Source: Streptomyces sp. NBS 14/10
GTDB taxonomy: Bacteria; Actinomycetota; Actinomycetes; Streptomycetales; Streptomycetaceae
Direction of reading: 5' to 3'
Length of the DNA stretch: 64,000 nt
Assembly (NCBI RefSeq): GCF_002224125.1
Contig: NZ_NCSM01000022.1
Span: 1 to 64,000, forward strand
The translations under genes were made by a program, and so were the position numbers. The notes beneath the pieces were generated by a model, which had not been told where the DNA came from, made no database searches, and saw nothing but the letters and a program-made list of their open reading frames with translations. The stretch's first letter is position 1. Each line of letters begins with the position of its first letter. Shown here piece after piece: positions 26,666 through 34,379 of the stretch.

Positions 26666-27616
26666 TCAGGGCGTGTGGAAGGGCAGACCCGCGTCGGCGA
26701 CCAGCTCCAGGTCGTCGCTGTCGTCCGGCGGCAACAGCGTCGCGCTGCCATCGCTCATGGGTACGACGCCCAGCTCGAGCAGTTCGGCCATGGCGGCGCT
26801 GCCCGCCATGTCGCGCACCTGGAGCTGGTAGCGGGCGGTCGTGCGGTACGCGCCTCCGGCGTCGTCCCCGGTGCGCTGGAGAAAGCCGGAGTCGACGAGG
26901 AAGGCGACGGCCTTGCCGACGATGCCGGTCGTCGAACCGGCGAGCCGCCGCGCGTCCTTGGTGGCGCCGGTGGCGCTGCGCCGCGCGTACACCCGCCAGG
27001 CGGCCTCCAGGCCGGGCGCGTCAGTGGCCGGGTCGGTGTTCTCCCCTTCCTCCTCGGCGCGCTCCTCCAGGCGGCGGCACGCCTGCCGTACGAAGGCGTC
27101 GATGCCGTTGACCGTGACCCGGCCGATGTAGCCGTCGTCGGCAAGGTCCTCGGGGCGCGGGAAGGCCATGGCCGCCACGGCGAGATGGGCGAGGCCGTGC
27201 AGGAAACGGTCGGCGGAGTCGGTGGAGGCCCGGCGGGCGTAGTCGCCCATACGGACGGCGAAGACGGAGTCCTCCGCGGCGGCCACGGCCATCCCGGCCC
27301 GGGTGGAGACCTCGAGCACGATCAGGCCGAGCCCGGCGGCCACGGCGTCGGCCAGCCGCGCGAACGTCGGGTCGTCGCGGTGGCGGCGCAGCAGCTCGGC
27401 GTACTCGACGTCACGGGCGGGCAGCAGCTTCGGCTGCAGCCCGAAGGCGACCAGACGCGCCGCGTCGGCCGCGTCGGCGGGTGTGAGGGGCGCGGGGCCT
27501 TCCGCCGCGCCTGACACGCCTGACACGCCGGGCGTGCCCGGCACGCCCGGGGCGCTCTGCGCCGAGGACGTCAGCTCCGGCTGCGCGCCGCCGTCTGCGG
27601 GGTCGTACTCGCTCAC
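26666..27616 (-). CDS. MukE/JetB-like winged-helix protein, second gene of a condensin-like operon
   Basis: The 316-residue protein starts with a disordered Pro/Gly/Ala-rich tail (about 1-42, with PGVPGTPGVSGVSG), then a helical domain and a winged-helix-like C-terminal half ending in YRTTARYQLQVRDMAGSAAMAELLELG. Size, position between a kleisin-like gene and an SMC-like gene, and the winged-helix character fit MukE/MksE/JetB, which bind the kleisin. Assignment is mainly by context; direct similarity is weak by eye. The GTG at 27616 has AAGGAGC seven bases upstream. Confidence 0.72.
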   Translation of the reverse strand: MSEYDPADGGAQPELTSSAQSAPGVPGTPGVSGVSGAAEGPAPLTPADAADAARLVAFGLQPKLLPARDVEYAELLRRHRDDPTFARLADAVAAGLGLIVLEVSTRAGMAVAAAEDSVFAVRMGDYARRASTDSADRFLHGLAHLAVAAMAFPRPEDLADDGYIGRVTVNGIDAFVRQACRRLEERAEEEGENTDPATDAPGLEAAWRVYARRSATGATKDARRLAGSTTGIVGKAVAFLVDSGFLQRTGDDAGGAYRTTARYQLQVRDMAGSAAMAELLELGVVPMSDGSATLLPPDDSDDLELVADAGLPFHTP

Positions 27617-28205
27617 GGGTGAAGCTCCTTGTGGGCCACGGCCTGGTCAGGGCCGCGGGTCGCGGTAAATCCGGTGGCGCCGGCCTGCGCTGTCTGGGTC
27701 GCTCGCCGAAGCGGAAGCGGTGGCGGGTGCTGCCCGGCGCGGCGAGCGGCCGCGCCGCCACCCGCTCGCGCGCAGGCGCGCGGCGGCACCAGGGAGGTGG
27801 CGCTGGCCCCCGCCGGCAGAGGCCCGCGGGGAAGTACGGCGGAACAGCCGGCCAGCCACGCACCCTGCGGCTCCGCCGCCCGGCCGACCACCGGTGCGGG
27901 CCGTCCCGAGCACGGCGCCGAACGGCACCCTCGCGGCCCGGCCCCGCAGGCGCGCGCCGCCTCGCCCCGCCGTACGGCGCACCCGCCGCGGCACAGCGCC
28001 GCCCCACGGCAGGGGCAGGGTGCCGCCCCATGGCGGAGCGCCGCCCCGCGGCATGGCACCGCCCAACGGCGCGGCACTGCCCCTCGCCGTGGCACCGCCC
28101 CACGGCGGGGCGCCGCCCCACGGCGGGGCGCCGCTACGGCCGGTCCGCCGCATCGGCACGACGCGGGCGTTACGCCACCTCCGCCGCGCCGGCACAACGC
28201 GCGCA
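27617..28205. other. Unusual 589-bp gap between the kleisin-like and MukE-like genes
   Basis: Within an otherwise tight operon this gap is long and repeat-rich. It contains a tandem array of 18-bp units (27999-28130, listed separately) and, near 28155-28225, two copies of a sequence that includes the 3' end of the kleisin-like gene (GGAGGTGGCGTAA). A 197-codon frame on the minus strand (28206 to 27613) begins at the TAATG junction with the upstream stop and ends by overlapping the next GTG start. It encodes an Arg/Cys/Gly/Ala/Pro-rich repeat peptide with many codons rare in Streptomyces (CGA, GGA, GTA, TTG). I consider it probably non-coding; several other frames are open here too. Confidence 0.6.
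27999..28130. repeat. Tandem array of 18-bp GC hairpin units
   Basis: Units start at 28023, 28041, 28059, 28077, 28095 and 28113, with a longer first copy at 27999. The consensus is CCGCCCCACGGCGGGGCG. The last two units are identical, and most units can fold on themselves (CGCCCC with GGGGCG). The array lies in the gap of the SMC-like operon and could form serial hairpins in the mRNA, which may set the ratio of upstream to downstream gene products or protect the transcript. The 18-base period equals six codons. Confidence 0.85.
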
Positions 28206-29738
28206 TTACGCCACCTCCGCGCGGTCCGCCGCCATCCCGGCCGCGTCCAGCAGCGCCATGCCCAGTATCAGGTCGGCACCGCCGAACTCCGGATCGTCCA
28301 GCGCGGTCCCGTCGTCGACCGCGAACAGCAGCCGCTCCTCGCCCTGGCGGTAGGCGGTGCCGACGGGCGGGCTCGCGGCGTGGACGGCCAGCAGGGCGAT
28401 GAGGTACGGGAGTTCGGGATCGCGGCGGCGGGCGTCGGCCAGCAGGCCCGAGAGCCGGCGGGGGGCGTCGGCCGGGAGGTCGAGGAGCTGCATGGCGACC
28501 GCCAGCTGCTCCTCGCTGAAGCGGCTGTCGTCGGGGGTGGCGATCAGGTCGGGCTCGGGCATCTCCGCGCCCAGGTGCTCGCGCTCCACGGGCGGGGTCA
28601 GCAGCATGTCCACGAGGTCGCCGACGCGTACGGACGTCGGGGTGCGATACCCCGTGCCGCGGGCGAAGAACGCGTCGGTGACACGGAGGGCGCGGTCCAC
28701 GGGGAGCGGCAGCAGGGGCGCGAGGAGCTGCCCGTACAGGTCGAGTCCGGCATGCGCGGCCGGGGTGGCGAAGGCCTGGCGGTCCTGCTCGGCGCGGAAC
28801 AGCGGCCCGGCCTCCAGCAGCCGGGACTGCAGCTGGGTGTGGCGGCGGATGCAGTCCTTGACTATGTCGACCAGCTCGGCGGCGCGCCGCTTGTTCTCGG
28901 CGCTCTCCGCCTCGTCGCGGGCCTTGCGGATATTGGTCAGGATCGCGTTCTCATGGCGGTAGCGGTCGGCGACGTGGTCCAGGGCCTCGCTGATCAGGTC
29001 GGGCACCGTACGCAGCCAGTCGACCGCGCGCACATTGCGCCGGGTGGCGTCGAGGGTGCGGCGCAGCGTCTCGGAGTACTGCACGGTGCGGTAGCGGGCC
29101 TGTTCGGCGGCGAGTTGGGCGTCGGCCAGGCGGCCGCGGCTGATCAGCACCTCCAGCTTCACCTCGGCGGCGATCTGGGCGCTGGTGACGTCCGTGTCGA
29201 GCGCGCCGACCAGGACGTTGACCGCCTCGTCGGTGGTGCGCAGATAGACGCTGCCGCCGGGCCCCGGCACCTCCTCGACCAGCTTGAAGTCGTAGTCGCG
29301 GCGCACATAGACGCCGTCGGGGCCGAACGTGCCGTAGACGGCGCGGAAGCCGCGGTCCACACTGCCGACGTTGATCAGGTTTTCCAGCACCCAGCGGGCG
29401 ACGCGCTCATGCTCGGCGGTGGGCCGGTCCGGGGCCTGCGCGCCGACGCGGGGCAGCAGCCTGGCCACTATCTGCTCGTGGTCGGCGCCGGTGTCGAAGT
29501 CCATGTTGAGCGTGACCAGGTCGATCGCGGCGAGGGCGACCTCCGCCATCGCGTACACCGAGTACTCGCCCGCGAGGCTGCCCTTGCGCGCGTCGAGGTC
29601 GTGCAGCGGCGCGGTGCAGGCGAGCGCGCGCAGCCGCCGGGCCAGGCCCTCGTCTGCGGCCGGACCCGGGGCCGGGCGTGCGGCCCCGGCGTACCCGTTG
29701 AGCTGGGGCGCGGCGGCTCCAGGCGGTGGAGAAGTCAC
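28206..29738 (-). CDS. Kleisin-like protein (MukF/MksF/JetA-type), first gene of a condensin-like operon
   Basis: The 510-residue protein resembles MukF/JetA. It has an N-terminal winged-helix region, then FKLVEEVPGPGGSVYLRTTDEAVNVLV (about 135-165). A long helical section follows with AAEVKLEVLISRGRLADAQLAAEQARYRTVQYSETLRRTLD and a coiled coil near 240-300, then a C-terminal domain. In this family the middle helices dimerise and the ends bridge the two SMC heads. The GTG at 29738 is chosen because a TAATCT box (29746-29751 on the plus strand as AGATTA) lies seven bases upstream, which suggests a leaderless mRNA; an upstream frame start at 29798 has no ribosome site. It ends with TAA at 28206-28208. 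It heads the three-gene operon. Confidence 0.78.
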   Translation of the reverse strand: MTSPPPGAAAPQLNGYAGAARPAPGPAADEGLARRLRALACTAPLHDLDARKGSLAGEYSVYAMAEVALAAIDLVTLNMDFDTGADHEQIVARLLPRVGAQAPDRPTAEHERVARWVLENLINVGSVDRGFRAVYGTFGPDGVYVRRDYDFKLVEEVPGPGGSVYLRTTDEAVNVLVGALDTDVTSAQIAAEVKLEVLISRGRLADAQLAAEQARYRTVQYSETLRRTLDATRRNVRAVDWLRTVPDLISEALDHVADRYRHENAILTNIRKARDEAESAENKRRAAELVDIVKDCIRRHTQLQSRLLEAGPLFRAEQDRQAFATPAAHAGLDLYGQLLAPLLPLPVDRALRVTDAFFARGTGYRTPTSVRVGDLVDMLLTPPVEREHLGAEMPEPDLIATPDDSRFSEEQLAVAMQLLDLPADAPRRLSGLLADARRRDPELPYLIALLAVHAASPPVGTAYRQGEERLLFAVDDGTALDDPEFGGADLILGMALLDAAGMAADRAEVA

Positions 29739-29910
29739 GTCGCACAGATTAGGCGCTCGCACCGACAACGGACGAAACGGCGCGGAGCGGCCGGGCACGC
29801 GGACGGATCCATCAGTCTATGACGCCTCCGGAGCCGCTGTGCGGACCCTGGTCGGCCGCCGTGCGGACCTATTTTCGTCAGCCGCCAGCTGTCGGCTCTG
29901 CACGGCCCCG

Positions 29911-30981
29911 TCAGCCGCCGGGCGGGCCCTCGTCCAGGGCGAGTGCCGCGAAGGTGGCGAGCCAGTGGTCCCCGGTGAAGTCTCCGGAGACCACGTACGG
30001 CAGTCCGGCCACGAGGTGGTCCTCGGCCGCCGAGGTCAGGACGGGGCCGCGCGGATCGCCCTCGGGCAGCGCCGCGGCGATACGGCGCAGCGCGGCCGCC
30101 CTGCTGAGCGAGAGCCCGATGAGATGGCCGATCTGTGGGTCGGCGGGGTCGGAGACGACCGGCGGGGTGAGCAGCGGGGCCGGGGCGCCGCGTTCGAGGC
30201 CGGGCAGGAAGCCGTCCAGCCAATCGGCGAACCTGGCCCGAGGGAGCACCCGGCCGACCGCTTCGGCTTCGGTCAAGGCGGGTGAGAGGAAGTCCTGTCC
30301 TGAGGGCTCCCAGTGGGCCGGGGCGTCGTGGTCGTCGCCGAACCAGCGGACGACCGCCGCCGCGACCGGTTCGGCGAGTGCCGCCCGCCCGGCCGCGGCG
30401 GCGCTGTCGAGGATCAGGCCGAGGGCGAAGGCGCTGTTGGTGTGGACGCCGTGCCGGACCGGGTACGTGGCCCGCCGCAGCCAGTCGTACAGCAGCGTCT
30501 CGACGGCGGCGGCCGCCGGCTCCAGGGCCGCCGCCCAACCGCTGCCCGCCGGGCCCAGGGCCCGGCATTCGGCGGTCAGCGCCAGCAGCCAGGCCCAGCC
30601 ATAGGGACGCTCGAAGGAGGGATGGGCGCGCAGATAGTCCGCCTCGGCCGCCAGGTGCGCGGCCGTGAGGTGCTTGTCCAGCACCCCGGTCACCTCCTCG
30701 GCGCGGACCCGGTCGGGGCAGCGGCGCACCAGCCGGACCAGCAGCCAGTGCATATGGACGGAGGAGTGCCAGTCGTACGAGCCGTAGAAGGCGGGGTGGT
30801 GGTCGCGCGGCGGCACCAGGTCCTCGGGGCCGCGCAGCAGATGGGCCGGGGCGTACGGGTAGGGCCGGGTGACGTTGGCCGTGGCCACGGCGGCGAACCG
30901 GTCGGCGAGTTCGGCGAGTTCGGTGCGTTCCGGGGCCGCCGCGGTCCGGGGTGGCGTCGTATCGGGTCGGCCGCTGCTCAA
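29911..30981 (-). CDS. DUF2891 family protein
   Basis: This is a soluble protein of 356 residues. It has the conserved patterns of DUF2891: YPYAPAHLLRGPEDLVPPRDHHPAFYGSYDWHSSVHMHWLLVRL near the N-terminus, then HTNSAFALGLILD and HWEPSGQDFLSP. The many Trp/His/Asp/Glu motifs in a helical protein recall alpha/alpha-toroid sugar enzymes, but no activity is known to me. Start: a TTG at 30981 overlaps the stop of the pyroglutamyl-peptidase gene (TTGA) and has GAGGGAG seven bases upstream, so translational coupling is likely. This places it as the last gene of the 5-oxoproline operon. Confidence 0.87.
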   Translation of the reverse strand: MSSGRPDTTPPRTAAAPERTELAELADRFAAVATANVTRPYPYAPAHLLRGPEDLVPPRDHHPAFYGSYDWHSSVHMHWLLVRLVRRCPDRVRAEEVTGVLDKHLTAAHLAAEADYLRAHPSFERPYGWAWLLALTAECRALGPAGSGWAAALEPAAAAVETLLYDWLRRATYPVRHGVHTNSAFALGLILDSAAAAGRAALAEPVAAAVVRWFGDDHDAPAHWEPSGQDFLSPALTEAEAVGRVLPRARFADWLDGFLPGLERGAPAPLLTPPVVSDPADPQIGHLIGLSLSRAAALRRIAAALPEGDPRGPVLTSAAEDHLVAGLPYVVSGDFTGDHWLATFAALALDEGPPGG

Positions 30982-31706
30982 TGGGTGGCTCCCTCGGCGA
31001 CTCGGAGGTCTTCGCGGGTGGTCACGGCCGCGGTGATGATCGCCCGCAGCGCCTGCGCCACCGTGTCGACGGGCAGCGCGGGCTCGGCCCGGTCCACGAC
31101 CTGCTCGGGGGCGTACGGGACATGGACGAATCCGCCGCGCAGGGCCGGCTTGCGGGTGGCTATCAGGTGGGCGAGCCCGTAGAAGACGTGGTTGCACACG
31201 AAGGTGCCGGCCGTCTGGGACACGGAGGCGGGAATTCCGGCCGCCCGCACGGCCGCGACGCACGCCTTGACGGGCAGGGCGGCGAAGTAGGCGGCGGGGC
31301 CGCCCGCGACGACCGGCTCGTCGACGGGCTGCCGTCCGGCGTTGTCGGGGATACGGGCGTCGTCCACATTGATGGCGACGCGTTCCACGCTGATGCCGGT
31401 ACGGCCCCCGGCCTGCCCCACGCACAGCACCAGATCGGGGTCGGCCTGCTCCACCGCCGCGGCCAGTTCGTCGAGCGCCGTGCCGAAGACACAGCTCAGC
31501 CGGGCGGCGGTGACCTGAACGCCGGGCGGGGGCCCGGCGGCGACCAGCGAGACGGCCTGCCAGGAGGGGTTGACGGCTTCGCCGCCGAAGGGTTCGAAGC
31601 CGGTGAGGAGCACGCGGGTCACGGGAGTCTCGGGGGGCACGGGGATCGCTGCGGGCACGGGAATCACGGGGGTCCTTGGGGCCCCGGGAGTGGTCACTGA
31701 CGTCAC
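30978..31706 (-). CDS. pcp: Pyrrolidone-carboxylate (pyroglutamyl) peptidase
   Basis: This cysteine peptidase (C15) removes N-terminal 5-oxoproline (pyroglutamate) from peptides. The catalytic triad is visible: Glu in GRTGISVERVA, Cys in SQTAGTFVCNHVFYG and His in GGFVHVPY. The GTG at 31706, behind GAGGGGG and 10 bases after the DUF979 stop, gives 242 residues with a Pro/Val-rich extension of 28 residues; a GTG at 31622 would give the usual 214. The context with DUF969/DUF979 transport-like proteins, a GntR regulator and 5-oxoprolinase genes points to a pyroglutamate salvage pathway: peptide to 5-oxoproline to glutamate. Confidence 0.95.
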   Translation of the reverse strand: MTSVTTPGAPRTPVIPVPAAIPVPPETPVTRVLLTGFEPFGGEAVNPSWQAVSLVAAGPPPGVQVTAARLSCVFGTALDELAAAVEQADPDLVLCVGQAGGRTGISVERVAINVDDARIPDNAGRQPVDEPVVAGGPAAYFAALPVKACVAAVRAAGIPASVSQTAGTFVCNHVFYGLAHLIATRKPALRGGFVHVPYAPEQVVDRAEPALPVDTVAQALRAIITAAVTTREDLRVAEGATH

Positions 31707-31716
31707 ACGGGCCCCC

Positions 31717-32685
31717 TCAGAAGGCGAAGAGCGAGATGATGACGATGTTGCAGACCAGCAGCGCCCCGGCGGTGGGGATCTGGGCCTTGATGGGCCCGTA
31801 CTGGTCCTTGAGTTCGAGCAGCGCGGCGGGCACGAGGTTGAAATTGGCGGCCATAGGGGTCACGAGAGTCCCGCAGAAGCCGGCCAGCATCCCGACGGCG
31901 AGGACGACCGCCGGTTCGCCGTGCATCTGCTGAATGAGCACGGGCCAGCCGATGGCGGCGGTCATCACCGGGAACGCGGCGAAGGCGTTGCCCATGATCG
32001 TGGTGAACAGGGCCATGCCGACGCAGTAGACGGCCACGGCGACGTACTTCTGGCCGTCCGGCAGCAGCTGCTCGGTGATCTTGCCGACCTGGGTGCCGAC
32101 CCCGGCCACCTGGAAGATCGAGCCGAGTACGGCCAGCAGTTGGGGCAGCAGCAGCGCCCAGCCCATGGACTCCAGCAGGCCGCGTCCGGCGTGCAGCGGT
32201 ACGGCGGGGTTGCGCTCGCGGACCACGAGCATGGCGACCACGAGACCGGCGATGGCGCCGAAGCCGAGGCCGAGTACGGTCTCGCTGCCCGGCTCCAGGA
32301 CCGGTTCGCCGCCGACGCGCCAGTGTTTGAGGGCGGAGGCGCAGACCACCGCGACGATCGGGATGGTGAGGGCGGGGATGAACAGCTTGCCGCGCAGCCG
32401 TGCGGCGAGCGCGGTGCGCTGTTCGGCGGTGGTGGTGCGCGGGGTGCCGCGCCCGGTGAGGCCGAAGCCGGCCAGGCAGACCAATACCAGCACGGCCAGG
32501 CCCAGCGGTTCGGCCGGGGCCTGCTTCTTCACCACCCAGGTGCTGTAGAGGAAGCATCCGCCCAGCAGGCCCCAGAAGGCCGCGGAGCCGAGGCGCTTGG
32601 GGTTGCTGCGGTCGACCGCCATCTGTGCGGCCATGGCGAGGAAGACGGCGCCGACGAGCCAGTAGAACCACTCGACCTTGATCAC
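31717..32685 (-). CDS. DUF979 membrane protein, probable 5-oxoproline transporter subunit
   Basis: The 322-residue integral membrane protein has about nine hydrophobic segments and matches DUF979 in character (ends GMLAGFCGTLVTPMAANFNLVPAALLELKDQYGPIKAQIPTAG). The patterns GTLVTPMAANFN and IMGNAFAAFPVM recall ion-coupled carboxylate permeases. The GTG start at 32685 overlaps the DUF969 stop (GTGA). DUF969-DUF979-pcp operons are common in bacteria. Here the set is co-regulated with pxpABC by a shared operator, so I infer 5-oxoproline uptake. This is not shown by the sequence itself. Confidence 0.88.
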   Translation of the reverse strand: MIKVEWFYWLVGAVFLAMAAQMAVDRSNPKRLGSAAFWGLLGGCFLYSTWVVKKQAPAEPLGLAVLVLVCLAGFGLTGRGTPRTTTAEQRTALAARLRGKLFIPALTIPIVAVVCASALKHWRVGGEPVLEPGSETVLGLGFGAIAGLVVAMLVVRERNPAVPLHAGRGLLESMGWALLLPQLLAVLGSIFQVAGVGTQVGKITEQLLPDGQKYVAVAVYCVGMALFTTIMGNAFAAFPVMTAAIGWPVLIQQMHGEPAVVLAVGMLAGFCGTLVTPMAANFNLVPAALLELKDQYGPIKAQIPTAGALLVCNIVIISLFAF

Positions 32686-33404
32686 TTGACATCCTCCGAG
32701 GTGCGGTCGCCGGCCTGGGCCGAGCGGGAGGCCGCGGCCGCCAGGTCGCGGTCCAGGGTGCGGTCCAGGCGCAGCAGCCGGGCGCCGTGGATGAGGAAGG
32801 CGCATACGGCGGTGGGAATCGCCCACAGCGCCAGCTGCAGGGGCTCCAGGTGGGTGTGGTAGGTGGTGTTGACGAAGCCGGTGATCAGCAGGATCGAGCC
32901 GATGGCGAGAAAGCAGTCCTCGCCGAAGAAGAGGCCGACGGTGTCGGCGCTCGACGCGTACGAGCGGACGCGCTCGCGCAGCCGCTCGGGCAGCGGGCCG
33001 TGGCGGCGCTCGGCGGCCCCCTCGGCCATCGGCGCGACCATGGGCCGCACGCTCTGCGCCGGCCCGCCGATGCTGGTGAGGCCGAAGGCCGCGGTGAGTT
33101 GGCGGAGCCCCAGGTAGAGGGCGAGGAAGCGGCCGGTGGTGAGTTTGCCGAGCCGGCCGATGAGAACGCGGGCCTGCTCCTGGAGGCCGTTGCGCTCCAG
33201 GAGGCCGATGACCGGGAGGGTGATGACGAAGATCGTCACCGAGCGGCTGGAGGCGAAGCCGTTGCCGAAGGCCGCGAGGACTTCTTGTGGCGAGAGCTTG
33301 CCCAGCAGCCCGGTGACGATGCCGGCGATCCCCACCACCAGCAACGGGTTGCGCCGGGTGGCGAATCCGAGGACCACCACCAGGACGCCGAGGAGAACGA
33401 TCAT
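32682..33404 (-). CDS. DUF969 membrane protein, probable 5-oxoproline transporter subunit
   Basis: The 240-residue membrane protein has about six segments, beginning MIVLLGVLVVVLGFATRRNPLLVVGIAGIVTG and containing SRSVTIFVITLPVIGLLERNGLQEQA. It is the DUF969 partner of DUF979; together they resemble the two halves of a split permease. Start ATG at 33404 follows GAAGG. It is the first gene of the operon DUF969-DUF979-pcp-DUF2891, whose promoter at 33462-33491 contains the GntR-type palindrome. Confidence 0.88.
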   Translation of the reverse strand: MIVLLGVLVVVLGFATRRNPLLVVGIAGIVTGLLGKLSPQEVLAAFGNGFASSRSVTIFVITLPVIGLLERNGLQEQARVLIGRLGKLTTGRFLALYLGLRQLTAAFGLTSIGGPAQSVRPMVAPMAEGAAERRHGPLPERLRERVRSYASSADTVGLFFGEDCFLAIGSILLITGFVNTTYHTHLEPLQLALWAIPTAVCAFLIHGARLLRLDRTLDRDLAAAASRSAQAGDRTSEDVK

Positions 33405-33461
33405 GTCCCGCCTTCCGTGCGCAGGACCTCACGAGCGACGCCGTGAGGAAGAATGCACCGG

Positions 33462-33491
33462 AGGCTAGGCGATCGTTGAACGATCCGACAA
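33462..33491 (-). promoter_or_regulatory. Promoter of the DUF969 operon with operator in the spacer
   Basis: On the minus strand, -35 TTGTCG (33486-33491), an 18-base spacer and -10 TAGCCT (33462-33467). The spacer holds the exact palindrome GATCGTTCAACGATC (33471-33485). The 23-base stretch from the -35 through the palindrome is identical to that in the pxpA promoter. A repressor bound here would block RNA polymerase. Confidence 0.8.
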
Positions 33492-33529
33492 GACTTCGAT
33501 ATGCAGTTGTTTCTCGGCCAGGGGATCGT

Positions 33530-34252
33530 TTACGACTCGGAAACCCGCTGGGCGTAGGCGTCGGCCAATTGGAGCCGGGAGTCCTCGAGGTAGGAGGCGA
33601 GCAGCCGCTCGCCCTCAAAGGCGTCCCCGGACTGCAGCACCTCCAGGATGTGCCGATTACGGACCAGATACGGCGCGTGGAAGCGTCGCGGGTCGTCCAT
33701 GACGTGGAAGACCAGCCGGAGTTCGGCCAGCACGCCGCGCATCAGCTCATCGGCGCGCGGGCTGCCCGCGAGCGCCACGATCCCCTGGTGGAAGCGGATG
33801 TTGGCGGTGGACAGGTCCTGCCAGGCCCGCGCCTGCGCGGCACACTCCCCGGCCAGGACGGCCGACTCGACGGCCTCCAGCGGGTACGGCGGCTTGCCGA
33901 GGCCGCGTACGGCGCCGCACTCCACCAGGGCGCGCACGCGGTAGATGTCGTTCAGGTCGTCCACCGTCACGACGCGTACGAACACGCCGCGGTTGAGCTT
34001 GTGCACCAGCAGCCGCTCGTGCGTGAGCAGCCGGAACGCCTCCCTGAGGGTGTTGCGCGAGACGCCGAGCGCCCCTTTGACGCTGTCCTCGGACAGCCGG
34101 GTGCCGGGCGGGAAGAACCCTTCGGCGATGCGGTCGCGCAGGACGTCCGCGACGCGCTCGGCGGTGCTCGTCCGCCCCAGCAGTGCGCGGTCGCCCGCCA
34201 ACTCGGCCAGTGAGGACGCCTCCGCGATCCGCCGATCCGCCCCGTTTGTCAC
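33530..34252 (-). CDS. GntR-family (FadR/FCD) regulator of the 5-oxoproline genes
   Basis: The 240-residue protein has an N-terminal winged helix (ERVADVLRDRIAEGFFPPGTRL, SEDSVKGALGVSRNTLREAFRLLTHERLL) and a C-terminal FCD ligand domain rich in helices with the His residues expected for a metal site (NIRFHQGIVAL, RNRHILEVL). The GTG at 34252 has AGAGAGGAG upstream; a GTG at 34279 would add nine residues and lacks a site. It sits between two operons that share one palindrome in their promoters, so it is the likely repressor of both, with 5-oxoproline or a derivative as probable inducer. Confidence 0.92.
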   Translation of the reverse strand: MTNGADRRIAEASSLAELAGDRALLGRTSTAERVADVLRDRIAEGFFPPGTRLSEDSVKGALGVSRNTLREAFRLLTHERLLVHKLNRGVFVRVVTVDDLNDIYRVRALVECGAVRGLGKPPYPLEAVESAVLAGECAAQARAWQDLSTANIRFHQGIVALAGSPRADELMRGVLAELRLVFHVMDDPRRFHAPYLVRNRHILEVLQSGDAFEGERLLASYLEDSRLQLADAYAQRVSES

Positions 34253-34341
34253 TCTTGCTCCTCTCTTTGGGTTATTCACCGCTTCTGAATGCCCTATGGC
34301 GAGAAGTCAATCCCAGAACCCCTCCCGGAACAACATTCATC

Positions 34342-34370
34342 TTGTCGGATCGTTCAACGATCGCTTAGGT
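34342..34370 (+). promoter_or_regulatory. Promoter of pxpABC with operator in the spacer
   Basis: -35 TTGTCG (34342-34347), 17-base spacer, -10 TTAGGT (34365-34370). The palindrome GATCGTTCAACGATC (34348-34362) fills the spacer. Transcription should start near 34377, only a few bases before the pxpA ATG at 34380, so the mRNA is nearly leaderless. This site mirrors the one in front of the DUF969 operon. Confidence 0.82.
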
Positions 34371-34379
34371 TGTCATGTC

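Noticed and set aside
27999..28130. CRISPR array
   Set aside because: The 18-bp units are directly joined with no unique spacers and no cas genes are near.
27720..29822. A 700-codon open frame on the plus strand over the kleisin-like gene and repeat gap
   Set aside because: No recognisable domain; lies antisense to a gene with correct codon bias.
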